Shown here: positions 20,736 through 32,027 of the stretch, piece after piece | How positions within the stretch are numbered: the stretch's first letter is position 1 | Layout of the letters: every line of letters starts with the position of its first letter | NCBI GenBank assembly: GCA_023014335.1 | Contig: JAECYW010000014.1 | Span: 1,674,001-1,738,000 of the forward strand | Source: Galerina marginata | Lineage: Eukaryota > Basidiomycota > Agaricomycetes > Agaricales > Galerinaceae | Reading direction: 5' to 3' | DNA: 64,000 nucleotides | Translations under genes and position numbers: made by a program | The notes under the pieces: generated by a model | Database searches by the model: none | The model's input: only the letters and a program-made list of their open reading frames with translations | What the model was told of the DNA's origin: nothing

Positions 20736-21181
20736 GACTTCCACTCATTTTCCTTGCAGTGCGACCACATTTTTCGTTCATTTTCTCTCACGGTTTCATT
20801 TTTTTGGTAGTTGTTGTTCCTAGCTACTACAAATTTTTGTAGTCTTTTAATTCAAAAAATGAAACTGTGGGAACAGTTTTGATGCCATCATTTATAAGTG
20901 CCTTCTTTTTGATCAATCAATTTCCTTAGCAACCTCAGTGATCGGCTTCATCGGGTCAATGTCCGAATCAACTCCGAATCAAATTAATCTAAATTTGGAA
21001 TTAGTCTGCTTACAGATTGTGCCTGCTGATTGATATCTATTCCTGTCCTTCACACAGTCATATACGGCCTGCCTTTCTTCACTCTCCTAATCAATTCGCA
21101 ACGGTCATTTGTTCATTGAATGATTTTCCAGAAATGACAAGTTATGCAGCTCTGTTAGTCCCTCCTCGGTTAAATCTGTGT
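20736..21181. other. Unassigned sequence
   Basis: It contains an imperfect inverted repeat at about 20790-20870 (GGTTTCATTTTTT against AAAAAATGAAACTG). No supported gene. It may be the interior of the element starting at 20696. Confidence 0.4.
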
Positions 21182-21589
21182 ATCAAGCCAGATATCTCAT
21201 AAATTGTCAAAGCAGAGTGTGGCATTTTGGTGTTTTTAAGGTGGATGAACGATATGATTAACTTTGTGATTCGTATATAATTATCATCTTACTTTTACTT
21301 ACCACCTGACTGGAATAAGCCATGCATTTTGAATTTAATCAGTGTACATATTGTTACCTGCCATGTCATTCACACCTCTATGGACGCGCAGCGTCCATTT
21401 TGTTAATTCATTGCTGGTCAATTTGCTAGCATAAATTCAATGTGCACAGCTTATTCCAAGTCAGGTGATAAACAAAAGTAAATAAGATAATTAAATACGA
21501 ATCACAAAGTTAATCATATTGTTCATCCACCTCAACAACATCAATATGCCACACTCTGCTCTGACAATTCATGAAATACCTGGCTTGAT
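21182..21589. repeat. 408-bp fold-back element with ~155-bp inverted arms
   Basis: ATCAAGCCAG at the left end and CTGGCTTGAT at the right end open long arms that are inverse complements with scattered mismatches (for example AGCAGAGTGTGGCAT against ATGCCACACTCTGCT). Within the loop is a perfect small hairpin ATGGACGC-GCA-GCGTCCAT (21380-21398). It is MITE-like, with no coding sequence. 21590-21700 is unassigned. Confidence 0.85.
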
Positions 21590-21699
21590 CACCGACTTTA
21601 TCACGGGTGGGTCATCGGACCTGCTAAACTTTGCGCTTTAATGTCCCAACAACAGATGTTGTGATAGTTTCATTTTTATATCGATTACGTGCAATAGCC

Positions 21700-22560
21700 G
21701 CATTCTAGTCATATGATATTAGCAATTTGTTTTCTTATAAATGAGCAGTATCTTACACGAAGAGGCGACATATCTAGCACAGTAAGTGCACGTAAAACAG
21801 TGAGCATCTTGTAGCGTCGATCACGCATTGGTACGCTGATAAACGAAACCTGTGCTTCAACAATATCTCCTATACGGAATCGAAGTGGATTGATTTCGTT
21901 ATAGCTTCAAGCAAATTAAAAAATATTAGTCAAATATTGTACCGTGTGATCAACATTTAACATACCTTATGCCTTCATTTCCAATCTGTATCATCTCATA
22001 GTACTCCACACGATTGTCAACCGTATGAACAAAGTGCTCTCCACCTGCAGCATCAAGAATTCCATCGGGGTCTACCATATTGGAGAAAGGTATAATTTGA
22101 TCAGCACTTGTGTCAGTTCGTCGAGTAAAATAACGATTGGACGCATCAACAGCGGTATAGTTGTCAAAGAGAGATGGCGACCAGTCTTCCAGTGAGCCTT
22201 GTGGCAAGTCTCTCTGGAACATCTCATTAATATCGTCAATTGATTGAACTGCAGTTTCTGAAGCTGGAGTGCCAAGACCAGTAATTGTGACATTCTGGCG
22301 AAAGAAAACACGCTGTCGAGGCTCGCTATTATAGTCTGTCAGACAGCAGTAGAATTTCTTTAGTTTATTAATACATACATTTGGAAAGGCGATCGAATGG
22401 GAGGAAGGGTTTTGGTTGTTAAAACGCCTTGAAACCGAAGCACCGCCTCCTCCAACTCATCTCCAACACGTTCAGTAAGTCTCCAACATTTGGCTATTGG
22501 GTCATGTGAAATCTGGCAGTATTGTTTGATACCCTCCACCTATATCCCACAGTTAGATGT
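21700..22560 (-). CDS. Hypothetical fungal protein, multi-exon
   Basis: Three coding blocks can be read on the minus strand. The first holds ERVGDELEEAVLRFQGVLTT and LPPIRSPFQ (about 22500-22380), then an intron with GTATGT..CAG. The second holds EPRQRVFFRQNVTITGLG, ASNRYFTRRTDTSADQIIP and DGILDAAGGEHFVHTVDN (about 22330-21967), then a second intron GTATGT..GAAG. The third reads YNEINPLRFRIGDIVEAQ, then YKMLTVLRALTVLDMSPL (about 21903-21760). From memory this layout is a recurrent hypothetical protein family of Agaricomycetes; no function is known to me. The exact start and stop are not certain. Confidence 0.65.
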
Positions 22561-23431
22561 TGCGTTTGTAAAATTGCCTGAGGAACATACTGTTTTAAAT
22601 GCTTGCAATTGCATTCTACGTGGGAGACGCTCATTGGCAATACGCTCAAGCAATGTTTCTTTATTGGGAGTGAATTAGTAAAGGGAATGGCTGAATAATA
22701 AAATAGTGCAGACGTACTCGTTGCTTCAATATCATAGAACTGGTCCATTTTGCGGTTTTTGGACTTTGTGGAATGACAAGCTACTTTAGGTGAGTATAAG
22801 TACGGTGTTGATATAGTTGGTTCCTTACCAAACAAGCATCCTGATCAGGGCTGACAGGGCTTGGATTCCGCTGGCTTAAGGGTTGTGCTCAAAGTTGAAT
22901 TGTAAGATTGTAGTCAACTGTTTTCGGCTAGCGTCTAAAAGCGATCATTCTTCTTTTGACACCATCAATCCAAGACCCTGCGCTTATCATTGCCCCAAAT
23001 ATCTTATATTCTGGGCAACGTTCACTGTCTTTGTCCAATGGATTCCCAATTCCCCACCATGTTCAATTCTGACAAAACCAATGACTACCCACAACGTGAG
23101 CACGATATTACTGGACTGAGATTCAAACTTACAATAGTCATAAGCAGTTCCCCATCCCTCAACCCTCCAACGATCCTATTCACCTCTGCCATGTGTCTTA
23201 ACACCTCAAAGTAAGAGTCGCCAGGTTTTCTAACCAGTTACATGTATACTTATTATCGTTATTAGTGTTTAATCCCAGGGTTGAGATACAGTTCGATCAG
23301 TTTGAGGAGCGTCACCAGATGCTTTTATTAAATTTGCAACATCTGGGGGCCTTTTATGGTATCCCAATCACCGAGTGTGCGTATGTTGGTTGACTGTTTA
23401 TTTTATACAATGTGTTGATCTTCAAATTTAG
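22561..23431 (+). other. Possible 5' exons of the split F-box gene, otherwise unassigned
   Basis: A plus-strand frame from the ATG at 23040 (MDSQFPTMFN) and a segment near 23285-23390 (EERHQMLLLNLQHLGAFYGI) look protein-like and lie between plausible splice sites. A good acceptor (TTCAAATTTAG) ends at 23431 just before the F-box exon. I cannot join the exons with certainty. Confidence 0.35.
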
Positions 23432-23590
23432 TTCATCCTAAAACAGATATCTTTGATCGCTTTGCCCCAGAGATCATTGACCACTTTATCGATTTTCTTC
23501 CACTTCACTCCCGCAATCGGCTTGCGTTGACCTCTCATCGTTCTCGCCTTCGTCTTCTTCAATACACCAATAGCAAAATCAACTGCATTT
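23432..23590 (+). pseudogene. F-box/nucleotidyltransferase-like host gene, 5' piece (split by Helitron B)
   Basis: An exon starts after TTCAAATTTAG and reads HPKTDIFDRFAPEIID then HFIDFLPLHSRNRLALTSHR, an F-box-like motif. It ends mid-codon at 23590, where Helitron B begins. The next bases of the codon and the same frame resume at 32607, so the gene was intact before the insertion. An adaptor role in a ubiquitin ligase would be typical for F-box proteins but is inference. Confidence 0.75.
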
Positions 23591-24032
23591 TTATGAGTCC
23601 TTTGATTTATCAAAGACTCATTCTTTATAAACCCAGAACTTAGTTGAAATTTTCATTGATTCATTCATTCATTGATCATTCAACACCGCGGAAAAAAATT
23701 TCCCAAAAAGGAAATTTTTGACCAAATGATAGATTTCAGTTTTTTAACTATAAATCTCGAAAAATCATGTGACTAGCTATTCCTGTTCCTGAGATATTGA
23801 TCTTTTAAGTCCAAAAATCACAAAAGCGCCGGCTTTTTTCGACTTTTTTGCATTTTTCTCAATAAGGAAGGCAGCTAATCACATGATTTCAACAGATTCA
23901 GGGTCCTCAAATCATTTCCCACAACTTTGTTTTTTTTTTTCCCAAAATGGTAATTGCCAAATTGGGTAGCTTTCTAAGCATTCCATGGAATACACAGCCA
24001 CAAAATTGACACCTGCCCTAAAGTTCCCACTG

Positions 24033-24039
24033 TATATAA
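24033..24039 (+). promoter_or_regulatory. Candidate TATA box of Helitron B
   Basis: TATATAA is conserved in the inverted partial copy at 1660-2290. It lies 2 nt before the ATG of a 52-codon frame (24041-24199, starting MLNSETSFF) whose sequence is also conserved in that copy. Such close spacing makes that ATG a doubtful start if the TATA box is used. Confidence 0.45.
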
Positions 24040-24290
24040 CATGTTGAACTCTGAAACTTCTTTCTTCTTTTCCTCCATCACCAATGCAGCTATTGACTTG
24101 GTTCTTTTTGCTATGGCCTCTGGCTACTCTCTACTATCATCTGAGACACTCTCCTGGCCTCCAAAGCATCTGGTTGTGCCAGGAAATCCTTTACACTGAT
24201 GTTATTACATCAGAATCCTCAAGTCCTCCAAGTCAGTTTGGTTCTTAATAAAGTAGAATTGATATCTGATTCTATTTTGATGTAGAAAAC

Positions 24291-27200
24291 TTGATATTTG
24301 AATTCTGGCATGATTCTGAGGTTGAAACAAGTAAGTTTGATCCTTTAATTTTGAACTTCATTTTTTCTAATGTTGATTTTGCAGTTCAAAAGGCAATATC
24401 TTTTGAAACTATCTTGGCATTTGACATATCTGATACATTTGACAATAACACATTTGATACCAGCATTGAGTTTGACACTGGCATTGAGTTTGATACCAGC
24501 ATTGAGTTTGACATTGGCATTGAGTTTAAAATTGAAAAAAATTATTGGCATTTGCATCAAATTTTATATGGAACCAGTGTTAACATTCAATCTAAAATTC
24601 ATAATATTCAATGCCAAAATCCAGGTATTTTTTATTGGCAAAAAATCAAGTCAGTCTTTGAAAAAAAAATATCACAACTTAATAACTCTTTTATTCTTGA
24701 ATTTTATGTTAGATTTATGCTTTCAATTTTGCAAATATCTGATATGATATCAAAAGACAATTTACCTTTTATTCAGTGTCAAATATTAAACTTAAAATTT
24801 CAAAGAAATTGCTATTACAAACATGATTATAGAGCTAAAATGAGTAAATTCAGAGGTCATGTTATTACTATTTATCCATTTCCAATCTTGAGAGCTATTG
24901 TTTTTCCACATTTATTTACATTGAAGTTGATTTATAAATTGCTTCTAAAACCAATTTTGAGGATATTATATTGCCTAGCTAAACCTATAAATTTATTAAT
25001 TTCTGACACAAAACTTCAGATTATAAATTTTTTTTTAGACATGCAAAAGCATCAAATTTCCAAGGATAGGATTTTAGGAGGTGGACCTGCATATGAATTT
25101 AGCTCCAGTGAACTTGAATTATATTCATCAGAGATCAAACCTGAAGAAAAATACTTATTTGAGTCATATGTACTTGAATCAGAAAAATCAGCTGATTCAT
25201 CAGATCTTGTTTTTATTTCAGGCATACCGTTGAAAAATATTCTTTGTCATTTAAGTATTTCTAACTTGAAGATAATTGCAAATGCTCATGGATTGAAAGT
25301 TCATTCAAAAATGAAAAATCAGGAAATTCAAACTATGATTAGCTCACATATATGTTATTCCTGTGCTTTATATACTTGTATTTTCAAATGTAAAAATCAA
25401 ACTGAAAAATCTGAAAAAAGAAAGGCTAGTCATTTAAAGGCAGTGAAAAAACACCAAATGTCAAGTCCTGAAAAATCCAAAAATGACAACTTAAAAGCAG
25501 TAAAAAATTACCAGGCTTTACACTCTGAAAAATATAAATCTGATAATTTGAAAGCAGTAAAAAAGCACCAAATGTCAAGTCCTGAAAAATCGAAAAATGA
25601 TAATTTAAAAGCAGTAAAAAATTACCAAACTTTACATTCTGAAAAATATAAATCTGATCATTTGATAGCAGTCAAAAAAAACCAAATGGCTAATCCTGAA
25701 AAATATAAATCTAACAATCTGAAAGCAGTGAAAAAACATCAGATAAAATTAGCAACTCAATTTCCACCTCATCCTTTAACAGATAAACTTCAATATACCA
25801 TTATATCTGATTTTTGTAATGATATCAAACCTAACAAATTTGAAGAAGCTGGCTGTGCAGTCTGTGGAAAATTAACTTTACTTACAGAATTACTAAAATT
25901 AGCTAATTTAAATTTGAATCTTGATATTTTATATCAACCAGGTGTAACTCAAGTTGAAAGAAAATCATCAAATGATCCACTTGAAGAAATTCAAGGCCCT
26001 GTGCTTGAAAATGACTTGGATAGTATTTGTCAAACTTGCTATAAGTCTGTTTCAAAAGGAAAAATTCCTGCACTTGCTTTGGCAAATGGAAAATGGTTAG
26101 GAAAAGTACCACCTGAACTTCAAAACTTATCATATGCTGAACAATTACTAGTTGCACGTGTTCGTCATAACAGATGTCTTGTTAGAGTTTCATCTGGAAT
26201 GCATAAAATGAGAGCTAATGCTATTTCTTTTGCAAATCCTACTCCAAAAATTTATAATATTCTTCCTCCTCCAGTTGAAGAAATGGATGAAATTCTGGCA
26301 TTTATATATACTGGACCATGCAAGCCTACAAAATCAGACTTTGAAAGAATTCCTTTGCTAGTCCGTCATAAAAAAGTAGCAGCTGCACTTGAATGGTTAA
26401 AGTTAAATCATTCTGATTATTTTGACTTGGAAATTTCATATGAAAATCTTAAAAAATATCCAGAAGATACTCCTCCAGTTGTAATTGACTATAAAGAATC
26501 AACTTCAAATAAAGATCCAGAATCAACTGCAGTTAATGATATGGAAGATGAAACTGGTACAGAAACTGGCCCTTGTCCATTTATTGTTCATGGCTTAACT
26601 GGTGAAGAATATTCAACTAAAAGTTTAAAAGCATTAAAGGCTATTGCATTAAAACATCTTACTGATAATAAAAAAATACTTGCAGTTGGACATGCAAAAA
26701 ATCCAGAGTCAATTTTTAATAATCCTCAGCTTTTTCCTCAAATGTTACCTTGGCTTTTTCCATATGGACTTGGTGGAATTGGCAATAATCTTCAACAAGG
26801 AAAATCTATCTCAGACATTGCATATAAAAAACATTTGCTTATGTATCATGATAAACGATTTCAACTGGATCCTCATTTTCCACTTATAGCATTTAATCAT
26901 GAACAAATTAAAGAAAGTACTTCAGCTGGATATTTGCTTGCAGCCAAACCCAAGTTTGATAATATTTCTAAAAGACTTTTAGACATTGATATTAATGTTC
27001 TTACAAAGTTAATCAAAAGAATGGAAGATGGTGAAAGAGTTAGTCCAGAGTCAGATGAAGAAAAACTTTGCTTTCAGTTAATTAAAGACTTGGATCATGT
27101 TGGTCAGAATGTTAAAGGCTCAATTACTACTAAGAAATATATGAGAAATGAAATTTGGGCTTTGATTTCATATTTTGGAGCACCTTCATGGTTTATTACT

Positions 27201-30200
27201 TTTGCACCTGCAGATATTAAACATCCAATTTGTCTTTATTTTGCAGATCAGAATGAAAAATTTAGTCCATTGCTTAGAGATGAAAATGAAAGATTTAAGC
27301 TAATTGCACACAATCCAGTAGCTGGTGCTAGATTTTTTCATTTTATCTGTGAGATGTTTATTAAACATGTACTTGGTGTTGGTAAAAATCATCCTGGTTT
27401 ATATGGAAATACCAATGCATATTATGGAGCTGTTGAGCAACAAGGCCGTGTAACTTTACACATGCATATGTTACTTTGGTTAAAAAATGCCTTATCTCCA
27501 CAAGAAATCAGAGACAAAATCATGGATCCAACTTCAGAATTTCAACGTCAAATAGTAGAATATTTGGAAAGTGTACACATTGGTGAATTTTTAACAGGCT
27601 CAAAAGATGAAGTTGAAGATCAAATTAATATTGAAAAATCTGAGAATAAAAAATACCAAGATCCCACCCAAACTTTGCCTGATGCACCACCATCACTTTG
27701 TAAGAACAAGGCTTGTGATAATTGTTCAGACTGTGAAGCTCTAGAATCTTGGTGGAAAAAATTCAGAAAAATCACAGATGACTTGATCTTCAAATCTAAT
27801 GTTCATACTTGTAGAAAACAGTCAGACAAAAAATCAGATAAGAAGGATAGACCTGGATGCATCAATAAACATGGAAACTGTAAAGCTAGATTTCCTAGAA
27901 AAATTGTAAAGCAAACTGAAGTTGATCCTAAAACTGGAGCTTTGAATATAAAAAAAGGTGAAGCTTGGATTAATACTCTAACTCCTGCTTTAACATATTT
28001 ATTAAGATGCAATACTGATGTAACAAGTCTTTTATCTGGTACTGCTGTAAAAGCTATTGTAGCTTATATTTCAGACTATGTGTCTAAGCCTGGATTAAAG
28101 ACCTATAGCATTTTTGACACTATCAAAAGTGTGTTTACTAGAAATACTGAGATGCTTGGTGGTTCATTGGATCAGAAAGAAAAAGCTAGAAGACTTATCA
28201 CACAGACAGTCAATAGTTTGACAGGAAAAATGGAAATTGGTGGTCCAATGGCTGCACTTTATTTATTAGGCAATCCAGACCATTATACCAGCCATAAATT
28301 TGTACCAGTATACTGGAAAAATTATGTCAGAGAAGTCCTAAAATCTTGGAGATCTGAAGAAGACTTGGAGGATACTATTGAAGAAAAACTTGTGATTCAG
28401 AAAAATAAAGATGGTAAATATATTGGATTTTCAACAGTTCATGATTATATGTATAGACCAAAAATATTTGAAAATATAACCTTATATGAATGGGTTCAAA
28501 AAAGTTCAAGATTTAAAGCTCCAAGCTCAGTCAAACATGATAAAATTACATCTGAAGATGAATTGGATCTTTTTAATCAAGAGTCTGATAAATTTAAAAT
28601 TATTAATTCCAACTTTGATGAAACTGCTAGTGAATACAGTGAAGATGAAGATGAACTTAATATTCATTCTGATGATGAATTTATTGATGAAGAAAATTTA
28701 TCAGATAATGAATCTGAAACTGATATAAAGTCAGAAATTGAAAATGATACTAGTAAAAATTCATACTTGTTTTTAAAGGAACATCCACTGTATAAAACTC
28801 ACAAAGCTCACTTTGATGACAAGAAAAATAATATTATTCCTAATTTTGTGGGTGGTTCACTACCCAGATGTGATCGCAGTGATAGAGAATATTATTGTGC
28901 AACTATGTTGACTTTATTTAAATCTTGGAGATCTGGAAAAGACTTGAAACTTGAAAATTATTCTTGGGATGAGACTTTTAATACTTATAAATTTACTGAG
29001 CAGCAAGAGCTGTACATGAAAAATTTTAATGTGAGATATGAGTGCAATGATGCTAGAGATGATTTTTCTGCTCAACTTAAAAAAGACAATACTCAAGAAT
29101 TATTACCTCAGTGGATGAACTCTGATGCTCTTGATGATATTGATAGTGATCATGACTTTGAAGGTGCTGAATTTGGTGATGATGAACCAGATAATGAAGA
29201 ACATATTGCAAATAAATATTCTGAACTTGGAAAAACTGGAAAACGTAATTTGGCAGAAATGGAAGCTACTAGAATTAGTGTAACTGAAGCTGGTTGGCTT
29301 GATAATTCACCTAATGGTCTTGAAAACATTGACAAAAATCCTATTCAACCAGATATTATTCAACAAGGCTCAAAGTGGAAAGCCAGTGTTGATCAAGAAA
29401 GACAAAAAGTTTTGACTAAAAAGGCAAAAAATATTCCACCCAAGTCACAAAGAAATATTTCTGATCCAAATGAAAATAATGTCCAAGTTGTTGATAGATC
29501 ATATTTGCAGAAAAATTTTAAAGCAAAGTTAAAAGCTGATAGAACATTAATAAAAAAAATTGTGGATGATTTTTCACTTAATACTGAACAAGAAAGAGCT
29601 TTCAGAATTATTGCAAATCATTCAGTTGAACCTCAATCTGAACAGCTAAAAATGTACTTGGGTGGTATGGGTGGAACTGGAAAATCACAAGTCATTAAAG
29701 CTTTGATTAAATTCTTTAAGAAGAAAAATGAATCCCATCGCATAGTTGTTCTTGGTCCAACTGGAACTTCAGCAGCATTAATCAATGGCTCAACTTATCA
29801 TTCATTTCTTGGTATAAATTCTGCTGGAAATACTGTGAATAAAATTGCACAACTTAATGGCAAACTTGAGGGTATTGATTATATTTTTATTGATGAAGTT
29901 TCAATGCTATCTTGTAATGATCAATATAAAATTTCAGCTCAGCTAGGAAAGGCTTTAAATAATTTTAATCAGCCATTTGGTGGAATGAATATAATTTTTG
30001 CTGGTGATTTTGCACAATTACCACCAGTTGGAGGTCAATCATTATTCAGTGGATTTGTTGGTACACAACTTCATTCAGGTCTTAAACCAAGTGGTCAAGA
30101 AGCTACACTTGGAAAAGCATTATGGCATCAAGTTACAACTGTGGTAATACTTAGAGAAAATATGCGCCAAAAATCTCAAAGTCAAGAAGATGCAGCTTTA

Positions 30201-32027
30201 AGAAAAGCACTTGTAAATATGAGATATGGAAAATGTACACCTGAAGACATTAAATTTTTGAGAACTCTTCAGGCTGGCAAAAGAGAAAATCAACCCAAAG
30301 TCTCAGCCAAAGAATTTAGAAACATAGCAATTATTTGTGGAAGACATACCCAGAAAGATGAAATTAATACACTTGGATGTCAAAGATTTGCAGATGAAAC
30401 TGGACAAAAATTAACACATTTTTATTCAATTGACAAGTGGGGCAAAGAAAAAGATCCAGCTTTTAAATCCAAGTGGGGAAAATCTAAGTCTGCACCAAAG
30501 TCAAAACATAAATCCAATGAAATTCCATTTGATGAACAACTTGAAATTTGGAAACTTAGACATGGAGCAACTGATAACTTTGCTGGAAAATTATCTTTGT
30601 GTCTTGGCATGCCTGTTATGATCAGAAATAATGATGCAACTGAACTTTGTATTACTAAAGGTCAAGAAGGATTTGTAGTTGGCTGGCAGGCTGAAAGAGG
30701 TCCACATGGAAAACAAGTATTGGATACATTATTTGTCAAGCTTTATAAACCTGCAAAAACTATTAAAATTCCAGGTCTGCCAAAAAATGTAGTACCTTTG
30801 GTAAAAAGCTCTAGAACTATTGAGTGTATTTTACCAAGTGATAACAAAGAAAGCATTGAACGTTCACAAGTCAATGTTTTACCAAATTTTGCTATGACAG
30901 ATTATGCAAGTCAAGGAAAAACCAGACTATATAATGTTGTTCACTTGAATAGTTGTCATTCACACATGTCATATTATACTTGTCTTTCAAGAAGTTCAAC
31001 TGCAGCAGGTACTATTATTATACAAGGATTTGATCCTAGAGTTATTACTATGGGATGTTCTGGATATCTTAGACAGGAATTTAGAGAACATGAGCTGCTT
31101 GATGAAATTACTAAACTTAGATATGAAGGTGAATTACCAGACCACATTCAAGGAATTACAAGAAATACTTTGATTAGAGCATTTCAAAATTGGAAAGGTG
31201 CTGACTTTGTACCAGAAAAAGTTGATCAACCTCTAAGATGGTCAGCCAAAGATCCATTTGATATTCTTCCAGTTGTAACTGATAGTCCTTGGCAAATAAT
31301 TATCAAGTCAAAAGAAAAAAATGCTTCCAACTCAGTAATTTCTACATCTTATGTTCCAGCCAAAGGGACTAATCCTTTGAAACATAAACTTGATGATTGT
31401 GATGATAAACCTATTAATATTAAAAAAATTGAAAAAATTTCATCAACTTCAAATTCCAATGCACTTCTTGGACTTAAATGGAATAGTAAAAATTATAGCT
31501 GTGCATATGACAGTCTATTTGGGATTTTATATAATATTTGGCAATCAAATCCAGATGAATGGTCTGAGATTTTTGAAGATATAAATGATGAATACATGAG
31601 TAAACTAGCTAATGGATTTAAAGATGTTTTCCAAAGAAACTCAACACTTGAAAATGTTAGAGATAATATTAGAGAAATTTTGCATATCAATGACTTAGAA
31701 AAATTTCCAATGGGTAAAAATAATGCTAGTGTGGCTGAACTTGCATTTGAAATTATGAAGTCTAATTCTAATAATGCTTTATCCCAGATATTCTGTGCTA
31801 ATTGTGATTTTATTCATGCAGAATATTCAGATCAACTTGGATTTATTTTTGACTTGTCTTTCAGAAGAGCGACTTCAACACAAAAATGGATATCAACTTT
31901 GAATCAACCTTGTGTAGAAAAATGTCCTGAATGTTCTGAGATATTGACACATCAGATTGACTATACAGAAGCACCCAAGATTCTAGTGCTTGAGTATCCA
32001 TTTACAAATATCAAGTCAAGTCATTAG
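24291..32027 (+). CDS. Helitron B Rep/helicase with C-terminal USP-like peptidase (ends at an internal stop)
   Basis: Giant single exon. There is no ATG for the first ~140 codons, and a good acceptor (TTTTGATGTAG, 24285) precedes it in phase 1, so an upstream exon must supply the start. Order: low-complexity FDTSIEF repeats (~50-80), SAP-like segment LSISNLKIIANAHGLK (~325), lysine-rich repeats (~378-488), CAVC..CQTC zinc site (~520-585), Helitron N domain with PQLFPQMLPWLFPYG, HUH motif TLHMHMLLW (~1056), two-Tyr AYISDYVSKPG (~1257), Walker A GGMGGTGKSQ (~1793), Walker B FIDEVSML (~1864), MTDYASQGKTR (~2202), Cys box NYSCAYDSLF (~2401), CANC and CPEC pairs. It ends at TAG 32025-32027, before the His box. 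Confidence 0.9.
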   Translation: MIFEFWHDSEVETSKFDPLILNFIFSNVDFAVQKAISFETILAFDISDTFDNNTFDTSIEFDTGIEFDTSIEFDIGIEFKIEKNYWHLHQILYGTSVNIQSKIHNIQCQNPGIFYWQKIKSVFEKKISQLNNSFILEFYVRFMLSILQISDMISKDNLPFIQCQILNLKFQRNCYYKHDYRAKMSKFRGHVITIYPFPILRAIVFPHLFTLKLIYKLLLKPILRILYCLAKPINLLISDTKLQIINFFLDMQKHQISKDRILGGGPAYEFSSSELELYSSEIKPEEKYLFESYVLESEKSADSSDLVFISGIPLKNILCHLSISNLKIIANAHGLKVHSKMKNQEIQTMISSHICYSCALYTCIFKCKNQTEKSEKRKASHLKAVKKHQMSSPEKSKNDNLKAVKNYQALHSEKYKSDNLKAVKKHQMSSPEKSKNDNLKAVKNYQTLHSEKYKSDHLIAVKKNQMANPEKYKSNNLKAVKKHQIKLATQFPPHPLTDKLQYTIISDFCNDIKPNKFEEAGCAVCGKLTLLTELLKLANLNLNLDILYQPGVTQVERKSSNDPLEEIQGPVLENDLDSICQTCYKSVSKGKIPALALANGKWLGKVPPELQNLSYAEQLLVARVRHNRCLVRVSSGMHKMRANAISFANPTPKIYNILPPPVEEMDEILAFIYTGPCKPTKSDFERIPLLVRHKKVAAALEWLKLNHSDYFDLEISYENLKKYPEDTPPVVIDYKESTSNKDPESTAVNDMEDETGTETGPCPFIVHGLTGEEYSTKSLKALKAIALKHLTDNKKILAVGHAKNPESIFNNPQLFPQMLPWLFPYGLGGIGNNLQQGKSISDIAYKKHLLMYHDKRFQLDPHFPLIAFNHEQIKESTSAGYLLAAKPKFDNISKRLLDIDINVLTKLIKRMEDGERVSPESDEEKLCFQLIKDLDHVGQNVKGSITTKKYMRNEIWALISYFGAPSWFITFAPADIKHPICLYFADQNEKFSPLLRDENERFKLIAHNPVAGARFFHFICEMFIKHVLGVGKNHPGLYGNTNAYYGAVEQQGRVTLHMHMLLWLKNALSPQEIRDKIMDPTSEFQRQIVEYLESVHIGEFLTGSKDEVEDQINIEKSENKKYQDPTQTLPDAPPSLCKNKACDNCSDCEALESWWKKFRKITDDLIFKSNVHTCRKQSDKKSDKKDRPGCINKHGNCKARFPRKIVKQTEVDPKTGALNIKKGEAWINTLTPALTYLLRCNTDVTSLLSGTAVKAIVAYISDYVSKPGLKTYSIFDTIKSVFTRNTEMLGGSLDQKEKARRLITQTVNSLTGKMEIGGPMAALYLLGNPDHYTSHKFVPVYWKNYVREVLKSWRSEEDLEDTIEEKLVIQKNKDGKYIGFSTVHDYMYRPKIFENITLYEWVQKSSRFKAPSSVKHDKITSEDELDLFNQESDKFKIINSNFDETASEYSEDEDELNIHSDDEFIDEENLSDNESETDIKSEIENDTSKNSYLFLKEHPLYKTHKAHFDDKKNNIIPNFVGGSLPRCDRSDREYYCATMLTLFKSWRSGKDLKLENYSWDETFNTYKFTEQQELYMKNFNVRYECNDARDDFSAQLKKDNTQELLPQWMNSDALDDIDSDHDFEGAEFGDDEPDNEEHIANKYSELGKTGKRNLAEMEATRISVTEAGWLDNSPNGLENIDKNPIQPDIIQQGSKWKASVDQERQKVLTKKAKNIPPKSQRNISDPNENNVQVVDRSYLQKNFKAKLKADRTLIKKIVDDFSLNTEQERAFRIIANHSVEPQSEQLKMYLGGMGGTGKSQVIKALIKFFKKKNESHRIVVLGPTGTSAALINGSTYHSFLGINSAGNTVNKIAQLNGKLEGIDYIFIDEVSMLSCNDQYKISAQLGKALNNFNQPFGGMNIIFAGDFAQLPPVGGQSLFSGFVGTQLHSGLKPSGQEATLGKALWHQVTTVVILRENMRQKSQSQEDAALRKALVNMRYGKCTPEDIKFLRTLQAGKRENQPKVSAKEFRNIAIICGRHTQKDEINTLGCQRFADETGQKLTHFYSIDKWGKEKDPAFKSKWGKSKSAPKSKHKSNEIPFDEQLEIWKLRHGATDNFAGKLSLCLGMPVMIRNNDATELCITKGQEGFVVGWQAERGPHGKQVLDTLFVKLYKPAKTIKIPGLPKNVVPLVKSSRTIECILPSDNKESIERSQVNVLPNFAMTDYASQGKTRLYNVVHLNSCHSHMSYYTCLSRSSTAAGTIIIQGFDPRVITMGCSGYLRQEFREHELLDEITKLRYEGELPDHIQGITRNTLIRAFQNWKGADFVPEKVDQPLRWSAKDPFDILPVVTDSPWQIIIKSKEKNASNSVISTSYVPAKGTNPLKHKLDDCDDKPINIKKIEKISSTSNSNALLGLKWNSKNYSCAYDSLFGILYNIWQSNPDEWSEIFEDINDEYMSKLANGFKDVFQRNSTLENVRDNIREILHINDLEKFPMGKNNASVAELAFEIMKSNSNNALSQIFCANCDFIHAEYSDQLGFIFDLSFRRATSTQKWISTLNQPCVEKCPECSEILTHQIDYTEAPKILVLEYPFTNIKSSH
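25420..25755 (+). repeat. Lysine-rich tandem repeats in the Helitron B protein
   Basis: Six in-frame units of 19 codons of the type LKAVKKHQMSSPEKSKND, alternating with LKAVKNYQALHSEKYKSD. They are absent from Helitron C, which has an unrelated basic segment at the equivalent place. A nucleic-acid-binding or nuclear-localising role is plausible from the charge. Confidence 0.85.

Noticed and set aside
19614..20823. Plus-strand frames opposite the RNase H fragment
   Set aside because: Shadows of the minus-strand RNase H and zinc-finger frame.
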